Origin: VBDM01 sp041493345
GTDB lineage: Bacteria > Pseudomonadota > Gammaproteobacteria > Burkholderiales > SG8-39
NCBI GenBank assembly: GCA_041493345.1
Contig: JBGPYQ010000013.1
Span: 1-29,536 of the forward strand
Direction of reading: 5' to 3'
Length of the DNA: 29,536 bases
Shown here: positions 7,489 to 14,750 of the stretch, piece after piece
Position numbering within the stretch: the first letter of the stretch is position 1
Layout of the letters: each line of letters opens with the position of its first letter
Notes under the pieces: model-generated
Seen by the model: only the letters and a program-made list of their open reading frames with translations
What the model was told of the DNA's origin: nothing
The model's database searches: none
Translations under genes and position numbers: made by a program

Positions 7489-7833
7489 ATGGGTAATACG
7501 ACGCGCAATGGGTTGATTCTAACGGCCCTCTTCTCCTTGACCGCGTGTGCCGGTTATTCTCCCACGCCGTTTTGGGAGATCAAGGAATCGGCGTTCGCCA
7601 GTCTGAAGCCGGGGATCACGACCAAGGCGGACGTACGCACACAAATCGGCATTCCGTCGGAGGAGGGAATCTATCCGCGACAGGGTGTGGAAACTTGGGA
7701 TTACCGTTATCTTGGGGGCACCACGGTGCGGATGCTTGCCCACGTGTATTTCGATTCGAACGGCATCTATACGTATACTTACCAGGGGCTTGATCCGGCG
7801 TACACCGGTGGACAGGGCGTTGGAACGAAATAG
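7489..7833 (+). CDS. Small lipoprotein with a BamE/SmpA-like fold
   Basis: A 114-residue lipoprotein. I chose ATG 7489, not the upstream ATG 7441, because AGGAGG (7480-7485) sits just before it and the signal peptide begins there. The lipobox is LTAC with Cys20. After the anchor comes SLKPGITTKADVRTQIGIPS, the small helix-turn-helix seen in BamE/OmlA-type domains, then GVETWDYRYLG and a strand AHVYFDSNGIYTYTYQGLDP. This pattern fits the SmpA/OmlA superfamily, small outer-membrane-associated lipoproteins. It is shorter than some members and differs from canonical BamE, so it is a paralogue of unknown role. It converges on the gene ending at 7935. Confidence 0.7.
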   Translation: MGNTTRNGLILTALFSLTACAGYSPTPFWEIKESAFASLKPGITTKADVRTQIGIPSEEGIYPRQGVETWDYRYLGGTTVRMLAHVYFDSNGIYTYTYQGLDPAYTGGQGVGTK

Positions 7834-7934
7834 TCCCGCGCGAATCAGGCTGCGGCCAAGGCGCTCGCTCCGGGTTCAGCCAGCTATCCGAGTCAGGTGC
7901 ATGCCGCTCCCTGATCCGGCGGTAATCTTAGCCG

Positions 7935-8201
7935 TCAGTCGACCCCCGGGGTGTCGTCCGACCACCGCCGGCGAGGTCCTGAATAGATGCTGTCCCCCGG
8001 GAAGTCCGAACTCGTGTCGTCTTCCGGATCGTCGAACTCGTCCATTTCCCGGAGCAGCGATTGCAGACGCAACTCGGCGGCGGAATTCCGGTCGGTCTGA
8101 CCGGACATTTTCCTGACGACGGCTGCCGCGCCCTTGTAGTCGCGCTTTGTTCTGATCGGCCGCGCGGGCGCTTTGGCCCGTCTTTGGTTTCGCCTGCTCA
8201 T
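7935..8201 (-). CDS. Small charged conserved hypothetical protein
   Basis: An 88-residue protein from ATG 8201, preceded by AAGGAT in the correct position. It begins with a basic tract (MSRRNQRRAKAPARPIRTKR), continues with DYKGAAAVVRKMSG and SAAELRLQSLLREMDEFDDP, and ends in an acidic-to-basic tail GPRRRWSDDTPG. There is no signal peptide or membrane segment. The basic start and acidic centre suggest a small cytoplasmic, perhaps nucleic-acid-associated, protein, but I recognise no characterised family. Codon-level plausibility and the ribosome site support it as real. The longer frame to 8252 adds residues without ribosome-site support. Confidence 0.6.
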   Translation of the reverse strand: MSRRNQRRAKAPARPIRTKRDYKGAAAVVRKMSGQTDRNSAAELRLQSLLREMDEFDDPEDDTSSDFPGDSIYSGPRRRWSDDTPGVD

Positions 8202-8260
8202 GGCTATCCTTTTTCTGCCGACCCACCGATTGCAACTCGTGCTGCGTCGCAACTAAAAGC

Positions 8261-8310
8261 AGATCCTTCGCGGAGTTTGCCCTGAGCGAAGTCGAAGGGC
8301 TCAGGATGAC
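8261..8310. repeat. REP-like intergenic palindromic element
   Basis: The stretch contains CCCTGAGCGAAGTCGAAGGG with the partner GCTCAGGATGAC. This is the dispersed GC-rich intergenic repeat seen in many proteobacteria with the core CCTTCGACxxGCTCAGG. It lies between the small charged protein and the 3' end of the haem lipoprotein gene, and could act as a structured transcript end. A related copy lies at 13568. Confidence 0.7.
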
Positions 8311-8376
8311 GCATCGGAGCGGAGGAGATCCCTCGGCTTGCGGCCTCGGGATGAAGCATCGCCGGAAGGCGATGCT

Positions 8377-10509
8377 TCAGTTCGCGAGCGGATCCGGGCG
8401 AATCTGAATCTTGTAGACCTTGGGCCGGTTCTGCGTGCCGCCCTCGTTGTGGAACACCGTGCGCGTGCCCGACATGGTCCACACTCCGCGTCCCTTCCAG
8501 CCGGCGCTCGGATCGTCGATGCGGCCGTCCACGAGCTTGGTGTTGAAGCCCAGCGGATAGGGCACACGGAGGTCCACCATCTTGCCGTCCACTACCGCGA
8601 GCAGCGACTCGGCGCCGTTGGTCGAGGCGATCGGCACGTTCGCCCCCAGTCCCAGGGTGTTGTAGCGATCCACCCAGATGTAATAGGCGTGGTTGGCGCT
8701 TCCCGAAGAGTCCAGACCCTTGAATTGCGGCCCGGGCATCTTATACAGCGTCCAGCCTTCCGGGCAGAGCTTGCCGCTCGCCGCCTCGGGTCCGTTTTGC
8801 GGCCCTTTGCACTTCTTCCGCTCGAAGCTCGCCATGTGCCCGCTCGCCAGCGGGGTCCACACCACGCCGTCGGTGCCTACGTCGATGCCGCGCGGGCTCC
8901 ATGCGCCTTCCGGCGGCACGAAGACTTCCGTCAGCGCGGTCTCGGCGGGGTTCGGTCCCGGCACGATCCGCATCAGATAGCCTGGCTGGTTCATGCGCCC
9001 GAAGCCGATGCCCATCGACTGGCCCCAGACCGAATCGTCCACCGGGCTCGGCATGATGCCGTAGAACGCGGCCGTCAGCCGGGTGTCGCCCTCATCCCGC
9101 CTGCCGTTGCCGTTGGTGTCTACGATGATCGGCGTCCAGCCCTGCGATCTTGCCGAGTCGCCGGTCTCGAGGAACAGCTTGGTGTTCACCCAGCCGACCA
9201 CGCCGCTCTGCGGTCCGCCCGCGCTTAGCCACAGCGTCCTGTTGGCGTCCTTGGCGAAATAGAGGTGGTGCGTGGAGAAGCAGGTATCGACGTGCTGCCA
9301 CTTGCCCGTCTTCGGATCGTACACGGAGACCTGGCGGAAGGAACTATCCTGCGGCGCGACCTTCGCCGACGGATGATTGGAGCCTTTCTTGCAGAAGTCC
9401 GGGTTCGGCGCCGGCCGGATCCTGGCGCTGAACCATACCCGCCCCTCGCTATCCATCATCGCGTTGTGAATGCTCGAGTGGCCGTCCCAGATCGGCTCCT
9501 TGCCCCAGTAGGCCGAGGGCTGCATCGGCAGGGTGGTTGAAGACGGCGTCTTGGGATCGGGAACGGGGTGCCTGATCTGCGAGGCCGTGTGCGTCACCGG
9601 GTCGAGGACCGGAATCAGGTCGGTGCTCTCCTCGGGCGCGCCGTAGATCGGACCGTTGGCATTGAGTCGCGGATTGTCCCGGTCGGTCGAGATGCCGTCG
9701 TGCAGATAGTATTTCGGAGTGGAAAAATCCCACATGGTGACCACCATGTTGCGTTCGATGCCCTGCGGCCGCTGGGGCTTGGCGAAAGGCAGCTCGCCCG
9801 CCGCGATGCGGTCGGTCCAGTCGGCGTAGTTCTTCAGCGCTGCGTCGGCGCCCATGTAACCGAGTCCGAGCACCATTTGCGTCAGGGCCTGTCCCGACTG
9901 GGTGCGCCGCGCCCAGCCCGCGACACCGGGGCCGAATTCCTTCGGCACCGTGCGCATGCCCTTGCTGCCGAGCGAGTGGCACGACTGGCACGCGTTCTTG
10001 ACGGTGTCGACCCACTGATCCTGCGACTTGATGTTCGACGAGATGCCGTTGCCCTTCTCGCCGGTGCCGGGAAATTCGCTCTTGGCCGGGATGTTGATCA
10101 TCGAATACCAATACATGCCGGGATAGTATTCCGCCGCCGCGGCTGCGCTCGGCGCGACGACAGCGGTGAGATTGAGCGTCCGGCCGGGCGTGCTCTGCAC
10201 CTTCGGAGAGTCGACCAGCCCGTAGCCGCGCACCCACACGCTGTAGCTGGCCCTGGGAAGATCGGGAATGAGGAAGCGCCCGCGGTCGTCGGTGACGACG
10301 ACCTTGGCGAATTTCGTGGGAAGGTCGGTCGTCTCGGCGATTACCCAGACGCCCGCTTCGGGCCCGTTCGCGCCCGTAACCGTGCCGCCGAGGTCGTTGG
10401 CGCCGACATTCAGGCCCGAGCCGCTCTGTGGCGTGCTCAGGCACGCGGCCAGAAGCGCGGCAACGGCGATCGCCGCCGCGCCCAGGTACACACTTTTTCT
10501 CGTATTCAT
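8377..10509 (-). CDS. Haem-c-binding lipoprotein with carboxypeptidase-regulatory-like and propeller-like regions
   Basis: A 710-residue secreted lipoprotein. The signal peptide ends in a lipobox ALLAAC (Cys23). Residues about 40-115 form a carboxypeptidase-regulatory-like beta sandwich (GGTVTGANGPEAGVWVIAET, then DDRGRFLIPDLPRASYSVWV). A single haem c motif follows, NACQSCH (C174, C177, H178), with possible distal ligands downstream. The remaining 500 residues contain repeated strand motifs (DSEGRVWFSARI, DANRTLWLSAGG, GTDGVVWTPLASG, YYIWVDRYNTLGLGANVPI) resembling the NHL/virginiamycin-lyase type propeller. Such proteins occur in Alpha- and Betaproteobacteria and are annotated only as carboxypeptidase-regulatory-like proteins. 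An envelope electron-transfer or sugar/aromatic oxidation role is inference. Start ATG 10509 lies just after GGGGG (10513-10517). Confidence 0.75.
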   Translation of the reverse strand: MNTRKSVYLGAAAIAVAALLAACLSTPQSGSGLNVGANDLGGTVTGANGPEAGVWVIAETTDLPTKFAKVVVTDDRGRFLIPDLPRASYSVWVRGYGLVDSPKVQSTPGRTLNLTAVVAPSAAAAAEYYPGMYWYSMINIPAKSEFPGTGEKGNGISSNIKSQDQWVDTVKNACQSCHSLGSKGMRTVPKEFGPGVAGWARRTQSGQALTQMVLGLGYMGADAALKNYADWTDRIAAGELPFAKPQRPQGIERNMVVTMWDFSTPKYYLHDGISTDRDNPRLNANGPIYGAPEESTDLIPVLDPVTHTASQIRHPVPDPKTPSSTTLPMQPSAYWGKEPIWDGHSSIHNAMMDSEGRVWFSARIRPAPNPDFCKKGSNHPSAKVAPQDSSFRQVSVYDPKTGKWQHVDTCFSTHHLYFAKDANRTLWLSAGGPQSGVVGWVNTKLFLETGDSARSQGWTPIIVDTNGNGRRDEGDTRLTAAFYGIMPSPVDDSVWGQSMGIGFGRMNQPGYLMRIVPGPNPAETALTEVFVPPEGAWSPRGIDVGTDGVVWTPLASGHMASFERKKCKGPQNGPEAASGKLCPEGWTLYKMPGPQFKGLDSSGSANHAYYIWVDRYNTLGLGANVPIASTNGAESLLAVVDGKMVDLRVPYPLGFNTKLVDGRIDDPSAGWKGRGVWTMSGTRTVFHNEGGTQNRPKVYKIQIRPDPLAN

Positions 10510-10633
10510 GAAGCCCCCTTTGGGATGCGGCGCCCAGCGGCTTTGCCGCCGGGCGAATCGAGATTGTACTCCGGCAGGAAAGCGCCAGCCGCCCGCGACG
10601 CGTCCCAGCGGTCGATGTTAGCATCGCGGCACG

Positions 10634-11713
10634 ATGAAGATCACCGCTGTCGAGAGCTGCGTCCTTACCGTGCCGACGCCGAAACCCATGGCGCTTAACT
10701 ACGCGCAGCAGAAGCTCGTCGTCGCTGAAATCGCGACCGACGAGGGGATCCAGGGCCTGGGCTACAGCCTGGTCTTCGGCGGCGGCGGCGCGGAGGCGGT
10801 CCAGGTCTATCTCGAGACGCGCCTCGCGCCAGTGCTCCTCGGCGAGGATCCGCTCTTCGTCGAGCGCCTCTGGGAGCGCATGTTCCGCGCCGACATGGGC
10901 ATCAAGAAGCAGGGCATCGCGGCCTATGCCTTATCTGCGCTCGACATCGGCCTGTGGGACATCGCCGGCAAAGCCGCGGGATTGCCGCTCTACAAGCTCT
11001 GGGGCGCGGTGAACGACCGCATTCCCGCGTACGGCAGCGGCGGCTGGTCGAAGTACAGCGAGAAAGAGCTGATTGCCGAGGCAGAGAAATACGCCGCGCT
11101 CGGCTGCAAGTACTACAAGATGAAGATTCACCACACCGACCCGCGCGAGAACAGGAAGCGCGTCGAGGCCGTGCGCCGCGCGCTGGGCAGTAGCGTGCGG
11201 ATGATGGTCGATGTGAACCAGCGCCTCGACGTCATGGGAAACATCCGGCAGGCGGCGGCGCTCGAAGACCTCGACCTCGTCTGGTACGAGGAGCCGGTGC
11301 TCGCCGACGACATCGCCGCCTGTGCCGAAGTCGCCCACGCGATCCGCATCCCGGTCGCGACCGGCGAGAACAACTACACGCGTTTCGAGTTCCGTGAGTT
11401 GATCGAGCGCCGCGCCGCGCGCTACCTGATGCCCGATGTGTGCCGCGCCAACGGTTTTTCCGAAACGCTGCGCATCGGCCGTCACGCCGCCGCGTACCAG
11501 GTCGCCGTTGCGCCGCACGTCGTGCACGAGCTCTCGCTCCAGGTCGTCGGCGCGCTCGCAAACGGTTTCCTCGTCGAGTTCATCGACTGGACGCCGCCCG
11601 ATCTGTTCGAGCAGATGCCGCAATGCACGGAGGGCCACTTTCGCATTTCCGACCGGCCGGGGCACGGCATGGCGCTCGAGCGCGGGGCAAAGGAAAAGTA
11701 TCGAAGCGGCTAG
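10634..11713 (+). CDS. Enolase-superfamily enzyme, mandelate racemase subgroup
   Basis: A 359-residue member of the mandelate racemase/muconate lactonising enzyme family, the normal length. Every residue used by mandelate racemase is present at a constant offset of two: K162 and K164 (YYKMKIH), metal ligands D193 (MMVDVNQ), E219 (WYEEP) and E245 (ATGENN), D268 (LMPDVCRANG) with H295 (APHVVHEL) as the Asp-His dyad, and E315 (GFLVEFID). Enzymes with this set abstract a proton next to a carboxylate and either racemise or dehydrate, for example acid-sugar dehydratases. The substrate is not readable from these residues. Start ATG 10634 follows no strong ribosome site. Divergent from the haem lipoprotein. 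Confidence 0.93.
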   Translation: MKITAVESCVLTVPTPKPMALNYAQQKLVVAEIATDEGIQGLGYSLVFGGGGAEAVQVYLETRLAPVLLGEDPLFVERLWERMFRADMGIKKQGIAAYALSALDIGLWDIAGKAAGLPLYKLWGAVNDRIPAYGSGGWSKYSEKELIAEAEKYAALGCKYYKMKIHHTDPRENRKRVEAVRRALGSSVRMMVDVNQRLDVMGNIRQAAALEDLDLVWYEEPVLADDIAACAEVAHAIRIPVATGENNYTRFEFRELIERRAARYLMPDVCRANGFSETLRIGRHAAAYQVAVAPHVVHELSLQVVGALANGFLVEFIDWTPPDLFEQMPQCTEGHFRISDRPGHGMALERGAKEKYRSG

Positions 11714-11834
11714 ATCGAAGTCAGGCGTACCATACGCGGGCGTCATCTGGCTGCGCACGCTGGTGTGGTTCGCCTCGATAGTCGGGCTCATTCTCATCTT
11801 CGCGCAGCTCGTGCGGTAGGTAAGCGACAGAGGC

Positions 11835-11867
11835 CCGCCCGTGCCGGAACGATCCGGGCGCGGGCGG
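11835..11867. other. Long GC-rich hairpin
   Basis: CCGCCCG (11835-11841) pairs with CGGGCGG (11861-11867), and an inner CCGG/CCGG stem closes on AACGAT. No T tract follows on either strand, so a Rho-independent terminator is not assured. It lies between the enolase-superfamily gene and the small gene at 11973. Confidence 0.5.
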
Positions 11868-11972
11868 TGCGGCCAGGCGGCGTCAGAACCCGCCACGCCT
11901 TGCACTCGTCCTTGGGGAATCCTTAAGCAGTCCGTAAGTGTGATACCTTGATCGGGTTACGAGGAGAACTGC

Positions 11973-12218
11973 ATGCCGACCCACCGGGAGGAACACGGGC
12001 AATACCTGATCGAAGCGGGCGCGTTTCATCTGCCGGACGGGAACAAATGGCAACCCAGGCTCACGATGACGCGCATGGCTTTCGCGAAGACACTCTCCAA
12101 GAGCCAGGCGTTTCCCGGCCTGTCGCCCCTGTTCGAGACCGCAAAGGGCGCGGTCCGTTTCGCGACCGATCTGGGGAGACGCATGGCCGACGAACAATCC
12201 CCGCGGCTGACGATCTAG
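11973..12218 (+). CDS. Small conserved hypothetical protein
   Basis: An 81-residue cytoplasmic protein with start ATG 11973 after GAGGAGA (11961-11967). It opens MPTHREEHGQYLIEAGAFHL, continues PDGNKWQPRLTMTRMAFAKT and ends in a helix with RFATDLGRRMADEQ. No signal peptide, no membrane segment and no domain I recognise. The strong ribosome site, clean terminator 31 bases downstream and balanced composition support a real, single-gene transcript. I cannot name a function. Confidence 0.65.
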   Translation: MPTHREEHGQYLIEAGAFHLPDGNKWQPRLTMTRMAFAKTLSKSQAFPGLSPLFETAKGAVRFATDLGRRMADEQSPRLTI

Positions 12219-12249
12219 GATTCAGTAACGCCACTGCGGCGCCACGGCG

Positions 12250-12272
12250 AAGCCCGGTCTCCCGGGTTTTTT
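12250..12272 (+). terminator. Rho-independent terminator after the 81-residue gene
   Basis: CCCGG (12253-12257) and CCGGG (12262-12266) pair around loop TCTC, the stem is extended by A-A-G with T-T-T, and six T residues follow (12267-12272). A compact, classical terminator. Confidence 0.85.
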
Positions 12273-12532
12273 CACCTCTTGTTGAAATTGAAACTGCTGC
12301 CGCGATCTTGCGGCGCCAGCCGTTAAAATGCGCCGTTGCGCGGCCGATGCCTGAAAGTGGGCCAAGGTCGTGAAGGACTCGGGCGCGCACGTCGATTGAT
12401 TCTGGAGGCCGACCCGCGACGAGGCGCAATGAGCTCATCCCCATTGATAATAGGCGCAGACCGCCCGGGAATAAAGTCCGGTTCCACGTGTTGACGCAGA
12501 GGCGAAGAGCCTCGCGATTTGATCCAATCCTA

Positions 12533-12658
12533 AAGGGGGACCGCTCGCTGCTGGTGCCCGGCCAGTACGCGTTGATCGCCGTAACTTCCGGCGCCGACGG
12601 CAAATTGACCGCAACGCGCGTGCAGGTGACCAAGGACGGCGTCAGGCCGCCGCAGTAG
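12533..12658 (+). pseudogene. Start-less gene remnant (C-terminal fragment)
   Basis: A frame ending at TAG 12656-12658 with no usable start codon; the open stretch extends back to about 12377. The last 41 residues, from KGDRSLLVPGQYALIAVT to TATRVQVTKDGVRPPQ, look like the end of an exported beta-rich protein that I recall ending in a pattern such as LKPGxxVFxxxxxxADGTLTAxRVxVGKDGxxPP. That family assignment is from memory and uncertain. Everything before it is unconvincing. I read it as a truncated remnant between the 81-residue gene and the broken Bug gene. The region 12273-12532 holds nothing else I can support. Confidence 0.4.
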
Positions 12659-12668
12659 CGGCGCAGGA

Positions 12669-13690
12669 TCAGTCTACGCGCGCTCCCGACGCGCTGATCA
12701 CTTTCGCCCATTTTTCGATTTCGGTCCGGATGTGGGCCGCGAACTGCTCGCGGCTGCCGCCGATCGGCACCAGGCCGTCGTTGGTCATGCGCATTTTCAT
12801 GTCCGCGCTCTGCATGATTCTCGCGACGTTCGCGTTGAGCAGGTTCAGGATTTCAGGCGGAGTGCCGGCGGGGGCGAGCAAGCCGTACCACTGGCTGGAT
12901 TCGTAGCCGTTCAAGCCGGCCTCGGAGACGGTCGGCAGGTCCGGCATCGCACTCAGCCGCTCGCGGCTCGTGACCGCGAGCGCGCGCAGGCGCCCGCTGG
13001 CGACGTGGCCGCCTGCGTTGATCGCGGGAATGAACATCACCGGCACCTCGCCGGACAAAAGTCCGATCATCGCCGGGCCCGAGCCGCGATAGGGAATGTG
13101 CACCATCTGCACGCCGGCCATCGTGTTGAAGAGCTCGCCCGCGAGGTGCGGCGTGCTGCCGCTGCCGGAGCCCGCGAAGCCGATCTCGCCGGGCCTGGCT
13201 TTCGCCAGCGCGATCAGTTCCTTCACCGACTTCACGGGTAGCGACGGGTGCACGACGTGACATTGGGGCCGAGCGCCATCAGGCTTACCGGTTCGAAATC
13301 CCTGACCGGATCGTAAGGGACTTTCTTATAGAGGCTGGGATTTGTGACGAGGCCCGCGCCGGTGAAGAGGAGCGTGTAGCCGTCGCTCGGCGATCTCGCG
13401 ACGGTCTCGGTGCCGATGTTGCCGTTCGCGCCGCCGCGGTTCTCGATGACGAACGGCTTGCCGAAGCTTTCGGCGAGGCTCTGCGCAAGGATGCGGCCCG
13501 CGACATCCACGCCGCCGGCCACGGGAAAAGGCACGATCACGCGCACCGGGCTTTTCGGATAGGCCTGCCCCTTCGAGGGGCTCAGGGCAGGCTCTGAGCT
13601 TGTCGAATGGGGCTGGGCGCCGGCAGGCAGCGCGGCGAAAAAAAGGGCGAGCGCGGCGGCGAAGCGCATGCGGGAGAGTGCGAATGTCAT
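12669..13690 (-). pseudogene. Bug/TctC-type receptor broken by a frameshift and carrying a repeat insertion
   Basis: Two overlapping frames together cover a complete tripartite-tricarboxylate (TctC/Bug) solute-binding protein. The first (start ATG 13690 or 13669) has a signal peptide MRFAAALALFFAALPAGAQ, VRVIVPFPVAGGVDVAGRIL, NRGGANGNIGTE and FEPVSLMALGPNV. It then runs out of frame and stops at 13232. The second picks up at VVHPSLPVKSVKELIALA and ends normally at 12669. Where intact genes have three bases for the residue after GPNV, only two (AC) are present, around 13254-13262, so one base is missing. In addition, about 15 residues (PHSTSSEPALSPSKG) between signal peptide and mature start are encoded by a palindromic repeat. 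The rest of both lobes is well preserved, so the break is recent or a sequencing error. Confidence 0.88.
13568..13612. repeat. REP-like palindromic element inside a Bug gene
   Basis: On the minus strand the element reads CCCCATTCGACAAGCTCAGA followed by the mirrored half CCCTGAGCCCCTCGAAGGGG. This is the same dispersed intergenic repeat family as at 8261-8310. It is inserted in frame just after the signal peptide of the broken Bug gene, adding HSTSSEPALSPSKG. Confidence 0.85.
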
Positions 13691-13746
13691 TTTTGGGGGT
13701 GCTGATAGTATACCGCCGGGCTCTTCCCTGCCCATTGAGAGTCCCG

Positions 13747-14721
13747 ATGAAAATCCGAATCGTTGTGCTCACCCTCGGCGTTGCAACGCTGGGCCTTGCG
13801 CCCGTCGAGTCGGCGCAGGATTACCCCGCAAAGCCCGTTCGCCTCATCGTCCCGTACGTAGCTGGCGGCGCGGCCGACATTTTCGGCCGCACCATCGGCC
13901 AGAAGCTGACCGAGGCCTTCAGGCAGAGCTTTGTCGTCGAAAACCGGCCCGGCGCCAACGGCGGCATCGGCGCGGACTTCGTCGCGAAGAGCGTTCCCGA
14001 CGGCACCACGCTGCTCGTGACTGCGAGCGGCCCGATCGTCGTCAACCCGGTGCTCTACGCCAGGGTGCCCTACGATCCCCTGAAGGATTTTGCGCCGATC
14101 GCGCAGGGCACCGTGTACCAGTACGTGCTGGTGACGCTTTCCAGTTCGCCGATCCGGAGCATCGACGATCTCGTGCGCGCCGCGCGCGAAAAACCGGGCG
14201 CGATCTCGTATGGCTCGACCGGAATCGGCGGCGGCAACCATCTCGCCGGCGAGCTGCTCGCGCTCGCGACCGGCATCCAGATGACCCACGTTCCGTACAA
14301 GGGCAGCGCGGCGGCGCTCGCCGATCTGCTTGGCGGCCAGCTCTCGTTCATGTTCGATACCGTGATCACGGCGGTGCCGCAGATCCGCGCCGGCAAGTTG
14401 CGCGCGTTCGCGGTGTCGCGCGCGAAGCGGTCCTCGGCCTTGCCCGAGGTGCCGACCATGGACGAAGCGGGCATCAAGGGCTTCGATCTCTCGCAATGGC
14501 AGGGGATTCTCGCGCCCGCCGGCACGCCGAAGGCGATCGTCGATCGCCTCAACTTGGAAATCGTCAGGGCGCTGCGCGCGCCGGAGGTGCACGAGCGCCT
14601 CGTCACGCAGGGCGGCAACGAGATCGTCACCGGAGTGCCCGAGGAATTCGCCGCGCTGATCAGGAGCGACCTGCAGATGTACGCGAAGCTCATAAAGGAC
14701 GCCAAAATACCGGCGCAGTAG
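13747..14721 (+). CDS. Bug/TctC-type periplasmic solute receptor
   Basis: A 324-residue tripartite tricarboxylate transporter receptor, the usual length. ATG 13747 opens the signal peptide MKIRIVVLTLGVATLGLAPV; frames reaching further upstream lie inside the divergent gene. The mature protein shows the family blocks: YPAKPVRLIVPYVAGGAADI, ENRPGANGGIGADFVAKS, VNPVLYARVPYDPLKDFAPI, THVPYKGSAAALADLLGG and LSQWQGILAPAGTPKAI. Bug receptors bind small carboxylates or aromatic acids and usually lack dedicated TctA/TctB membrane partners nearby, as here. The dehydrogenase gene starts 29 bases later, so the two probably form an operon, suggesting that the ligand or its product is oxidised by that enzyme. 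It is divergent from the broken paralogue. Confidence 0.93.
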   Translation: MKIRIVVLTLGVATLGLAPVESAQDYPAKPVRLIVPYVAGGAADIFGRTIGQKLTEAFRQSFVVENRPGANGGIGADFVAKSVPDGTTLLVTASGPIVVNPVLYARVPYDPLKDFAPIAQGTVYQYVLVTLSSSPIRSIDDLVRAAREKPGAISYGSTGIGGGNHLAGELLALATGIQMTHVPYKGSAAALADLLGGQLSFMFDTVITAVPQIRAGKLRAFAVSRAKRSSALPEVPTMDEAGIKGFDLSQWQGILAPAGTPKAIVDRLNLEIVRALRAPEVHERLVTQGGNEIVTGVPEEFAALIRSDLQMYAKLIKDAKIPAQ

Positions 14722-14750
14722 AGCAGGGCGCCAGGATTCCGTTGCACATC

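Noticed and set aside
8338..9228. Long plus-strand frame of about 300 codons opposite the haem lipoprotein
   Set aside because: The composition is rich in His, Arg and Ala, typical of the complement of a GC-rich gene; no motifs.
11763..11819. Possible small membrane peptide (WFASIVGLILIFAQLVR) after the enolase-superfamily gene
   Set aside because: It has a single hydrophobic run but no ATG; the only in-frame start is a GTG without ribosome site. It may be a remnant or chance.
13668..14750. Upstream extension of the dehydrogenase frame across the Bug receptor gene
   Set aside because: The family N-terminus starts at ATG 14751 (MKILVLPGDGIGPE); upstream codons are out of frame with the real receptor.
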